A DNA stretch of 64,000 nt from assembly GCF_019649055.1 (NCBI RefSeq), contig NW_026570239.1:620001-684000 (forward strand), written 5' to 3'. Position numbers and translations under genes: made by a program. Shown piece by piece: positions 21,626 to 32,454 of this stretch (position 1 is the stretch's first letter; the number at the start of each line of letters is the position of its first letter). The notes under the pieces are model-generated. The model was not told the origin of the DNA. It ran no database searches and saw only the letters and a program-made list of their open reading frames with translations. This DNA is from Paramacrobiotus metropolitanus (Eukaryota > Tardigrada > Eutardigrada > Parachela > Macrobiotidae).

Positions 21626-22015
21626 TACGGCATTTTGTGTTATTCTTTAATCGCATTTTATGCGCTACGGCAATTCAAATAAATTGAGATTGTTTGCACC
21701 AATTGTGCTTTTACGGCAATTCATTTTATTCAGAATTTAGTTGAAATAAATTCAACTTATGCACTCGTTGGGCATTACGGCATTTATTCTAAATTAAACT
21801 CGACTGTACTCGTTGTACTCTACGGCGATTTAGTAAGTTAAAATGATTTTGCAGCTCATTGTGCATTACGGTGATTAATATTAAGTTAAGTACTCGTTGT
21901 ACAATACGGCGGTTTTAATAGAGTTAATTTTGCAATTCGTTGTGCATTACGGCGATTTTAATTTAACGGTACTTCGTACAGTACGGCAATTGATGCATTC
22001 AATGCGTTTACGGCG
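21626..22015. repeat. degenerate TACGGC array in the 3' untranslated region
   Basis: About ten units with a TACGGCnATT core, often preceded by TTGTGCAT or TCGTTGTAC, start at roughly 21626, 21666, 21712, 21776, 21821, 21867, 21905, 21947, 21982 and 22009. Spacing is 27-64 bases. The array begins before and touches the stop of the last coding region. Confidence 0.75.
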
Positions 22016-24573
22016 GTTTTACCTGCGGTTCCTCATTAAGTGCTTTCAGAGCATCGCTCAGTACGGTAGACGTTGTCTTTGCTTCGGCGCTATCCTCCAA
22101 CATATCCACTTCATCATTCCCGTCTGGATAGTACAGTGGATCGGTTTCGTTGTCAGGAATATGCACCGTGAATATCAGATGATCCACGTCAGTGAAGGTC
22201 TCATTCTGACTGATTGCTTCCAATTCTAACTGTCTATCTCTGAGAGCTTGTCTCGAGGGATAGAGAAAGTTATTTAAAATCGACGGTACCGGACCGTCGT
22301 CCATCTCCATCACAGGTTGTTGCTCTAGTGTCTGCGGAGTTTCCGTAATTGTCAGTGTTTCCACCGACACGACAACTTCCGGCTGCGGAATTCCGCTAGC
22401 TGCAGTAATTACTGCTGGTTCGGCATTTATGACTTCCTCAGGGATAACTGCTGACACAGTATTTACTGTATCAACAGATAGAGTATTAATTGTTTTCGGC
22501 GCTTCTGCTTGTTCGTCGGTGTCCATCGACACAGGCTTCTTCAGTTCTGGTTGAACTGTCTGACTCGCTAACGGAGTATCCGGTGAGTTCGGTGCGACCT
22601 TGCGCTTTCCTAACCCTTGTCGTTCTGCAAACCGCTTAACGAGATCGTAGATCCCGTCATAATGTCCATTACGGATCGCTTCGGTACTCAGTCCATCAAC
22701 TTGCGAAACTTGCAAAATATCTTCAAGTACTTTAGCCTGTTGATCCTCACTAAGAGGATCTCCCAATCGATTAACGATACTTTTAAATCGGCGATTCTGC
22801 TCGACCTGTCTGTACTTCCTGGCGTAATGATGGGCTTGGCAATTGTCCATTAAGGCGGACAGGATGACCAAAGTATATTTCTTTAATCCCCATCCGATGT
22901 TGATGGTATCCCAAGTAATTTTCATGGGACCAATTTTACGCTGCAATGCACACGCAGCCCGACAGAAAAACCAGAACTTCGCTGGGTCGGTATCCGGCAA
23001 TATAAACTGAAGGAGAAATTCCTCCGGTTCCTCGGTAAATAATATTTTAAATTGGGAAATTAATTCCCAATCAACTACGGTAATCCCAACTGATTCGTCA
23101 TTAATCTGGCTTGCGTCCAACGCACTACGGAGTCCATTTCGGCGTGGCGCATCGTAACGCCTAATCTCCATCTGGCGAAATAAGTCGATCTTATACATAT
23201 TTATCGTATTTCGAGTACGTACATCGTATCCGACGGTGTGTAATAAATCCAGAGTATCAGTTATGGCTTTGCCAATTTCGGTCCTTTGGTCTGTGCTAAC
23301 TGTGCCAACTACTGACACGACACGATCCACATACTTATCGAGGTCTTGACGAATAACGTCAATGTTACAGCGGATGTACCGCGGATGCGTCTGTCGCTCC
23401 GGCATCAATAACACTGATGCATCTGGCTCATAAGGAACCGGTTTACCATGCGTTGCACGGATGTTCCAATTCGGCGATTTATTCTGCAATTCAGCAGCTA
23501 CATTCAGTTTACCAGGCATAATATCGCTTTCAAAAGAATTATTCGGAGAATTTCTTGTTTTAGGCGAATTATACGTTATTTGATGTCGTAATTGCTTACC
23601 ACTAGCATTGCTAGTGTTGCTAGTATTACTAGCACTAGAGTTCGGTTCTGGATTCGCAGCCAATTCACTTACTGCTCGGGCAACTTGTGAAGTCGTCGGC
23701 TGCACTTGCAACGTTTGTTGCGGATACGGCGTTTGATTCGCTGGTGCCATCCTGGTCAGCGGCGGGAGATTTGCCAACAGCGGATTAGATTGCCGTTGTG
23801 GAAGATCTTTCGGTGCTGTTCCAGCTGGCCACGGACATGACGTTATGGTTTTCGTCTCCGGATCGTACTGGTAGCTTCCGTTGGGAAGACTCTGCTGAAG
23901 ATGAGCAATATGCTCTGGTGGCAAAGCACCCGGCGGCACTTGCAGCGCCATGTTCGTATAACGAACAGGCTGTTGCGCTGGCTGCTGATATCCCATGGTC
24001 GGCAGCATTTGCTGTTGAGTAAACTGCGGCGATTGGAACATAACAGGCGGCTGAAACTGGCCGTACTGCGCTGGCTGATGATATGTCATCTGCTGTCCAC
24101 CGACGTTCGTCGGACAATTCTGTAAATTATGAGAATTATCTCGGCCCGGTAAATACGAAGTATTTTTATTTACTGGGAATATTTCAAAATTCCCGCATTC
24201 ACTAATGGTAGGTATAAGTACCTGATTCGGCACGTTCATACGCTTCAACAATTCTCCGGTACTTCTCCCGAAATTACCGGGATGGACTGCGTATGACCAT
24301 TCGTCACTTTGATCGGCGATAAACTGCACGGCACTATCGTAAATACCGCGATACATGTACGGTGAACCACAGACAATCGTCCAATACTCCGGTAATGTAA
24401 TAGTGCGATATGCATCCAAGCACTTCGTCGTAAAGACGGGATACGGTTATTTGTGGATTTTCCGATAGGAAATTCTGTCCGAGTGTGCATTCCACACATT
24501 TCCGGTTGTTGGTGTTGTGCTGACATCGTATACAGGAGCGCATTGGCGCGTACTGATACAGTAATTCCTTCAT
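22008..24573 (-). pseudogene. third coding region, distal part: large unassigned protein
   Basis: An ATG at 24573 opens a frame encoding 'MRSCIRCQHNTNNRKCVEC', a CX2CX8CX2C zinc-ribbon-like start. Near 24430 the frame shifts by one into an open frame of about 800 codons that ends at 22008. That frame has a short ordered start ('YRTITLPEYWTIVCGSPYM'), a Gln/Pro-rich low-complexity part (about residues 95-280), an ordered mid-part (about 340-620) with 'VDRVVSVVGTVSTD', 'FLLQFILPDTDPAKFWFFC' and 'RKYRQVEQNRRFKSIVNRL', then an acidic Ser/Thr/Glu-rich tail. No signal peptide or membrane span is visible, so it does not look like env. I do not recognise the ordered part. Confidence 0.6.
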
Positions 24574-24678
24574 ATTATCTGCAAGTAATTTAAAATAATT
24601 AAATCATGCAGCAAGTAGTGCGGTTTTCGATTTTATCGCGTAATTTACGCATCTACCACCTCGGAGTTACTGTTGGAC

Positions 24679-26128
24679 TTAATCTTCAATTACGTGATCC
24701 AATATTACGGATAATACTATCCCACGGTGTGGGTCGCTCAGTGCAACTATTCTCGGGTCGTCAACCAAGCGACTTAACGCTAGAGTGACTGCGTCATCGA
24801 CATGAACAGCAATTGCTGGACATACTGTTCGGATATACTGAATAATTTCATCCGGCGATGATCCAGCAGGATCACCGATCTCCACAATTGTCTTTATGAC
24901 AATTTCATCCCATTGTTTCAACCGCTCTAGCGGTACTGTCTGTAGAAACGATATTCCTTTTCGCCCAAAGCGGTACGATGGCGAAGTTCCGCCGTCATAT
25001 CGGCGAGTAATTTGTGCGTCTTCGTACATAGTACGGAGCATAGTTTGCACTGCATACGGCTGATAAGTATTGAAGTATTCACTAATTCGCTGTGCCGTGG
25101 GATTTTCCCCTCTCTGTTCGATTTTGTAGATCGCAACCGCCAGTTCATTACGCGACGGCTGTGTCAACAAAGTCCTCGATTCTTCAGCTGCTATGGGCTT
25201 TTGCCCTAAGGGAACTCGTTTTGATGGTGTATATGGTACTTCGGCTATATGTTGGCCGGTTAATTCGGCAATTCGTTTACGGTTTGTTTCTGCCAGGGCA
25301 TATCACCCGCTATTTCCAGTTAATGCTGCATCTACAATAACTCCAGTTGCGATTGCCTCGTTAACTGCGGCGTTTACGTCAGAATACCGTTGCTCGGGAT
25401 TATTCGAATCTAACGGCATAGTTAGGTACATATACCTGACAATTTCATCAATAGTCGATCCCCGGACATTATGAAGTCCCTAATTGCGATTACCGCAGCT
25501 TCTACCACTCTTCCATATGTGTGACTCTCATACCGGCATATCTGCCTTTGCGATTTGCTGCCTCTGTGTACTTTAACGTTGGTATCCAATTATCGTACAC
25601 TTCTACCAGAACACCGCGTTCTGCCGCGATTTTAATTACTGTAGCGTATTCTTCTGGATCAACATATTGTGGATTCATTATCTGACGGTATTTCTGCAGC
25701 AAATGTGGAAAAGCCGCCATTTTCTCCTTCTTCCTAACATTGTTAAGAATATCTTTGGTTACTAACAATATTTCCGCGATCCTTTCACTCGACACCGGCT
25801 GAGGTGGACCAGCATTCGCTGGTTGCGGCGATAATCTTGGGATCGGCGATGAAACACTCGGCGTACTTGGCGATACGTTCTGCTTTGGTTCCGGAATTTC
25901 CGGTGACGGCACAAACTCATTAGAGTCGCTCGAGAACTTAATTAAGTCCTCTTCTTTGCCTTCCTGAGCTACTTTACCGCACTGCTCGTCAATAACGAGT
26001 CGCGACGGTTCATCTTCATCAGATGATGGCTGATGTTTCAGCTTCTCTCTGACCTGAATTACACGGCGTTCGGTCTCTTCCTTCTCATCCGCTAATTTGC
26101 GTTTCCGCTCGTCTTCGCCGGTGAGGGC
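24679..26128 (-). pseudogene. third coding region, middle part: tandem winged-helix-like repeats
   Basis: Three open pieces (26128-25502, 25478-25200, 25170-24679) read as one protein once a frameshift near 25478 and a stop at 25303-25305 are passed over. After a charged, Ser/Pro-rich start there are up to four units of about 70-80 residues. Units two and four align well: 'STIDEIVRYMYLTMP' with 'SSPDEIIQYIRTVCP', each followed about 12-20 residues later by 'AVNEAIATGVIVDA' or 'ALSRLVDDPRIVAL'. Unit three has 'PTAQRISEYFNTY' then 'LRTMYEDAQITRRYDG..SYRF'. Helix, helix, then strand-turn-strand is the pattern of winged-helix DNA-binding domains, linker-histone H15 among them. Homology to any named family is inferred by eye only. 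Confidence 0.5.
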
Positions 26129-26217
26129 GTACCTCGTACTTTATACGGGTGCGTTCGATTAGAAACTGTGCTTACAGCTGGCGACGGTGTTCGAGTTCCT
26201 ATTTTTGAAGGAATTAT

Positions 26218-27236
26218 CTAGCTTAACTCCTTTTTTACTTCTACTGGCATTGCTTTGCGCCGCTCTGGCGTTTGTGGGATTTTTCCCGGCCGGTACTGAA
26301 CTTGTCCTGGTTGTTTACCAGCAACTTGCTGGTGAGAAATCGGCGCTTGTACAACTCCTACGGGAGTATCAAATCTGAGAACCGCTCGCTTTAATGCTTC
26401 CGTTTCCCAGAATGCTGGTGGCGGCTGTACTTTCAATGCAGGACGTATCTGCATTAGTACTGGTGGCGTGTTTAACACGTGCTGCGGTAACGAAAATATG
26501 CGCAACTCTTGCCCATTGGGTTCATCCGGTCGTTTAGGGGCAAATGGCCCGCTAACTAAGAATGGCGTTCCCCAGCGTCGCTGGCGATCCTCTGCTTCTT
26601 TCCGCTCATGTTCAGCGATTAACGCTGCTAGTCGTTTGTCACTATCCGGTGAAAGAGGCGGTGATTTACTCCGCTCCGATTTACTACGACTCGGCTTTTT
26701 CTTTAACGCTGCCTCTACTCCTGCCTTTGCAGGTGATTGCGACGGTTTCTTCACAATCGATTCGTAACCCGCTTCTGCGGTCTTTGCCGGTATATCTTGC
26801 GATTCACTTTGTGCTTTTCACTTGCTACCAAGGCTTTAGCTATTCGTTCGGCTGGTGGCGTAATGTGCAGTTGATCAACTGACTCTTCCACCTCTGGCTG
26901 TGCGGAACTTGCCGCCCTATTCTGTGCTTCTGCACGCAACCGATTACTGCGCAGAAGTTCTGCATACTGGGCGTAAGATGCCACAATAACCGGCTCAGTC
27001 TGTGTAGACTGAGATACATTTATAGGAAATACATCGGGTGCCACATTGGGCAAATTACCGGCATTTTGGGCATTCGGGGCAACAGCTCGTTGCGTTGGGC
27101 GATACGCCTGATTCGTAACATTTGGTGCAACAAATCGTTGCGTCGGACGATAAGCTTGATTTCCCGGCGCCGGTGGTGCCTGGAATCGAGGATTACCTCG
27201 GCCGATCGGTCGACTCGGTCTTTGGTTACGGTCCAT
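26218..27236 (-). pseudogene. third coding region, proximal part: basic Pro/Gln-rich protein
   Basis: ATG at 27236 begins 'MDRNQRPSRPIGRGNP', with two 'QAYRPTQR.VAPN' repeats, and runs to a stop at 26751. The next frame overlaps it by four bases and continues as 'KKPSQSPAKAGVEAALKKK' to 26218, so a one-base lesion probably separates one original frame of about 340 residues. It is basic, rich in Pro, Gln and Arg, with a charged helix 'LIAEHERKEAEDRQRRWG'. It starts 166 bases after the pol stop. It lacks a signal peptide. Its function is unknown; an RNA-binding structural role would be a guess. Confidence 0.5.
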
Positions 27237-27402
27237 TGCGGGAATATCTGCAATGGAAAATACATAAATTGATTGTGGATTTTTCGTACGGTATTTTCGG
27301 CTTTCTAATAATACTCGTTATTTTTAAATTAAATTCCGATGCGGGGTATCGCATCTCCGGTGAAATAGTAATTTCAATTACGTGCTTTGAGCAATTGCTC
27401 AA

Positions 27403-30400
27403 TTACGAGATTGTTAATTCTAGTATATCCATTAGCGTCTTTGCGCACTCGCAATAATAATCGCTTTTTCCTGTTAATTTATTAGCGGCGTTGCGCTTTC
27501 GGGAATTTTCTACTGTATTTAAAGTTTCCCATTCATCTTGATTTTCTACATTATTTTCAGCCATTGCTGAATTTTCATCAGCCGGTAACGCAGAATTATC
27601 TGCTGAGGTACGGACCACGTGTTTGTGGGGAAGTTCGTTTAAATCGTGATTTTCAAGTAAGTCCCTAATTAATAGGGTTTCATTCTTTCGGTCTTCTTCC
27701 GTAGTCTTATATGGTTTAATACATTCGCAGTTAACAATGCGAATTTCTTCGGATTTATCGGGATTTACCCGTTTCAATTCAACGGCGTTTGTGTACGGAA
27801 ATCCAATGATTTCCCAAGGTTCAACTTCGTATTTCCGGCGAAATGATTCTGTTTCGCCTTTTCTTCTCAATTTTGAGAATTACTTGGTCGCCAATATTAT
27901 TGGTATCTTCTGATCGACCTTTGTCGAATCGTTCGGCATTTTTCTCGAATTCATTACGAATATAAATTTCTGCCATTTCATGACTACGGCTCAAATTATA
28001 TCGGAATTCATCCATGTACTCGCGAATTGTCGCGTGATCTGGCGGCAGGTTCGTTTTCGTCTCGGTATCTGCAGGAATAACCTGTTCGCGACCGTATAGC
28101 ATAAAATACGGCGACATATTAGGCGATTTTTCCCAGCGATCACAAAAGGAAGGACTTTGTCCCAATTACGTTCTCGTCCATCGCTAGCACACATAGCAAG
28201 TGAATCGGCAATTGTTTGCATTTGTCGTTCAACTAATCCCCGCCCTATCGGGTGATATGCGGCACCAAAGTGATTCTGAATTCTAAGTCTCTTATTTATT
28301 GCTTCCAATAAATAATTATGGAAGTGCGTTCCTCTATCAGTATTTAATATCTGCGGTGTTCCGTACGGCAGGATCACGTCATGGATTAAGAAATTCACTA
28401 CTGTTTCAGCCTTTGCGTCTGGTATCGGTTTTGCAATTACGAATTTCGTGAGTTCATCTATTGCGACGGCAATATACGTGTTTCCACGCGCTGTCTCAGG
28501 CAATGGCCCTTTCAAGTCTACCTGCATTCTAAACCACGGCTCGCCGATAGCGATTTGCTGCAGTTTACCGGGTGGCGCTTTGCGCAGTGTTTTACGGTGC
28601 TGACATGCAAAGCAATGATCAACGTACTTGATAATCTGAGAGGTCATATTCTCCCAAAAATATCTCAAGGCGATCGCCTGATAAGTCTTCGCGCGGCCTA
28701 GATGACCGCTAGCTGGTGCATCATGCATTGAATGCATGATATCAACTCTCATGTGCTTTGGCACAACAAATCGGCGATTAATACGGCCATCTTTCTCTGA
28801 GATTTTATAAAGTACTCCGTTCCATAATTCATATCCGGAATAACCGGGACCTTTGAGTAAATGAACGTTTTCTACGCGTCCTTCTAATGCGTGAATTATA
28901 CGCTCCACATTCGGGTCCTTTTCCTGTTCTATACGATAGAACTTGAAGTTATCTTCTTCCTCTTCGTGTTCGGCTCCGCCTTTTATCGTGACTACACGAA
29001 TCGTCGGAGTGCTGAATTTAGAATCTTTAAATTCATCCCAGTCATCGTCTGGGCATTCACTGGCTTCTCCTACTGGATGCCTACTCAACGCATCAGCGTT
29101 ATCACACTGTTTTCCCGGTCTGTACAGTATTGTCATTTTATGACTACTAAGCTGGAGTGCCCAGCGAGTTAAACGGCCATTTAATCCCTCCTTACGGGAA
29201 ACTGATCTCAATAAATTCGTTAAGGCTTGGTGATCGGTCTGTACCAAAAAAGTGAGAGTATTCGATGAAGTGTCGAAATTTCCGACACGCAAAGACTACT
29301 GCCATTCACTCCAATTCTGTAATTGGATACTTCTTTTCGGCATCAGTGAGCAATTTGCTTGCATAAATAATCGGGTGTCCACCTTGGTGTAATATTGCAC
29401 CAATTCCTATCGTTGATGCATCGCATTCAATCACGGTCGGTTTACTGGGATCGAATTTCGCTAGCACTGGCGCATTAATAAGTGCTGATTTTAAATCGGC
29501 AAATTCACTATCGTGATCTGCGGTCCAGTTAGCTTTCACATCTATTTCTCCTTTTAATAAGCCATATAGACGGCGTGTTCTACCGGCAAAATCTTTAACG
29601 AATTTACGATAATAATTACAAAGTCCGAGAAATGATCTCAGATCTTTTTCAGTTTCCGGTTTCGGATATTTTTCTATTGCCGATATATTTCATCGGGATC
29701 TGTCCTGATACCTTCCTTGGACACAATATGTCCAAGAAAGTGAAGTTCTGTTTCGCCAATATGGCATTTGCTTGGTTTCAATGTGAAACCGGCCTTTAAA
29801 AGGCATTCACACATCAAACGGATTTTCCGTTTCAAATCCTCGAAGTCTTTTGCTGCGGCAATAATGTCATCTAAATATGCGAATATATTTTCGCAATGTA
29901 CGTCGGATAATGTCCGATTCATGGCTTCCTGGAATGTCGCGGGGCCGTTACAAACCCCAAACGGCATCCTCAAGAACTTATAGAGTCCGTCCTGCGTAAT
30001 AAACGCAGTTTTTTCTATTGAATCTTCGTGCATTTGCACTTGCCAAAATCCTGCATTGCAGTCAAAGCCACAATAGTACTTATTATCCGCTACTGCTTGT
30101 GAAAGCTCATCGGGATTAGGAAGCGGATAGTTGTTCTTTTTTGTCGCATCATTTAATTTTATATAATTCACTCAAAATCGCGTGCCAATCGTCCCATCGG
30201 GATTCTTTTTACTTGCAAGGACTACCGGAAAACACCATGGGGAATTCGATTTACGAATTATTCCCTTTGCTAACATGTCATTAACATGTTCTCGAATTAT
30301 TTCGCGACCTCGCTACGAAGTTCTATGCGGTTTGGATTTTATCGGCGCGGTATCGCCAGTATCTATCTGATGTTTAACGATTTGTAACGGTTTAACGCCA

Positions 30401-32447
30401 AATGGACGAGTTTTCGTCGCAAATAATCCAAGATATTCAAGGAATATCTCCTTGATTTCCCTAATTCCCTGTTCAGTTAAATTAGGATTAATTTTCAATT
30501 CATTCACGGCTTTTTGAACAGTTTCCTGTTCTTCTTGCGACATTTCAGCTAGCATTGTGGCATTTATCTGTACGTTTACATCAGGAAATTCCTGATACGG
30601 TTCTAAATAACCAATAAATTGACCTTTCTTATTCGACTGCCGCTGATGTTGAAAATTAACGAATACCATTTCAAATTTGTTATTAAGTGGTTTAACCACT
30701 CCTTCCATCGGCCGTATACGCCTTTCAATATACATATGCGGACTAGGAAGAAATAAAAATTTATCGGTATCAAATTTCTCGTCTGCATCGAAATGGACAT
30801 TTAATGTTGCCCAATTAGTACCTGGATTTATTAATATTTTATCGCCGGCGAATACTTCAATTGGCTTAGCGCGGTTACCGCGGTTTGACGGATTAATAAT
30901 AGGTGACTGGGAAAATTCCCAAGTCGGAGATTCATTACTGATTTGGGCAGAATCGGTGGGCCCTACCAATTCCGCGTTTATGATAATTAAATTATTAGTA
31001 TCCGGTAAAACTTCGATGCCAGACTGATTTATTTGATTAATGCTAGTTTCGATACTGTTAATTGCGGCAGCTTGGAGAGATTTTCTCACTATTTCCGGCG
31101 GATCATCCGCTTTAAATTCAACTACTCGCGCCATCGGTGCAAAATGCACCGACCTATTATGGGTCGCTAGAGTTTTAACGACCGTCTCATTAGCGAAATT
31201 ATCCAGCGTTTTACATTCCGCTAGTTGATACGGTAATACTGGCAGTTTACGCCGTGTTAGTTGCGCTAATGTGCGCAGTGGTGTACGCAATGCGTATGGG
31301 AGCGGTATCCTGAAATATTTGAATATTTCATTTAGTTGCCCTTGTTTATCTTCCAAGGCTAAGTATTCTGCCTTGTACTGTTTTGCTAAATTACGGACGA
31401 TTTCTTCTGCGTTCGCAGAATCTTTACCGGGTACCGGCACTTCATCGTCCATAAACAGGTACATAACATTTGTACCATCTTCCTTTGCCTTGAGTAATTC
31501 TTGGATTTCCTTCACCAACACCCTGTATTCGCCCGATAGGAGTCGGAACGTTGCTTTTGTCGGTAGCCGGACTTTTACCGGCTTTTTTAATACTGCTTTA
31601 CGATTACTTATTTTATCCGGTTTTATTGTGGCAGTTGCCACGGGTATCGGGGAGACTTTGCTCCCATCCGGTGCAGTTTCTACGTTTGTTTCTGGTACTT
31701 CTGCATTACCGCCCGTTGCCACGGGTATCGGGAAGACTTCACCTCCCTCGGATAAAATATCGCTGTTACTATCATCATTTATTTGTGGGAATTCCACTTC
31801 TTCGTCTATTTCTATTTCTCCCGCTGTCGCGGGTGTCAGTAAGCTTACTACTTCTACAGTATGTGTGGTCTGAATAACAGGCGACACTGGTTTATTTATT
31901 ATTACAGTTCCCGGTTGCCTATTCGGCTGATATTCCAGATAACGCAATTTATTATTTCGTACTGCATAAAAGGTCTCTTGCAGGAAATCTTGCCCTAATA
32001 GTACTTTAATTTCATCAGTTGTAGGTTTAATATACACTGAGTGTATTGCTTCGAAATCTCGAATCTTAACGATTATTCGGCAATAATGTGTAACTAAAAA
32101 TCCACGCACTCCGCAGATACCGCGGATGTGTAGAGATTTTATTAACGGTATTTTAGCTGCGTTAATTTCTCCAGCAAATTCGCTAGAGATTAATGAGGTT
32201 TCTGCTCCGGTATCTATCATTATTGGCGCATCGCGCCCATTTATAGATGCATCCAGCATTAGCGGATGTGCGCGTTTCGGTTCAGCAATATTGATTACGG
32301 CACTACAGAAGTTAATTGTAGCATTGCTACTATCCGATGATTCATCGGCTTCAACAAGTCGCAATCCGTTGATTGTTACTGTTTCGGTTATGTTCGGCGG
32401 TTTAGGTGGAATCGGGTCGGTAAAGCCGGAGTTTACCGCCCTTCCTC
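27403..32447 (-). pseudogene. pol: Ty3-type pol: protease, RT, RNase H, integrase (broken)
   Basis: Protease: 'MIDTGAETSLIS' near 32220. RT: 'FPVVLASKK'-type start, 'GFWQVQMHEDSIEKTAF', 'MPFGVCNGPATFQ' and the catalytic 'FAYLDDII' (about 29870). RNase H: 'ECDASTIGIGAIL' and 'TDHQALTNLL'. Integrase: His-x-His then 'CFACQ' zinc site, Asp in 'QVDLKGPL', Asp in 'NTDRGTHF', Glu in 'GLVERQMQ'. Lesions: frameshift near 30315, TGA at about 30172 where the relative has Cys ('TRF-C-VNY'), frameshift near 29675, stop and frameshift at 29293-29305, frameshifts near 28150 and 27865. It is read from a -1 frame relative to gag starting at 32447. The protein most resembles the pol at 51488-58247. Confidence 0.9.
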
Positions 32448-32454
32448 GTTTTCC
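32418..32454 (-). promoter_or_regulatory. candidate -1 ribosomal frameshift site, gag/pol
   Basis: In the gag frame, G GAA AAC (32454-32448) has the geometry of a -1 slippery heptamer of the GGAUUUA type. Nine bases later a perfect 7-bp stem (CGGTAAA/TTTACCG, loop of 7) covers the gag stop (32438-32418). Pol is open in the -1 frame from this point on. Confidence 0.5.

Noticed and set aside
22008-27236. Env gene of an errantivirus-like element
   Set aside because: The position fits, but no signal peptide, membrane span or cleavage site is visible in any part.
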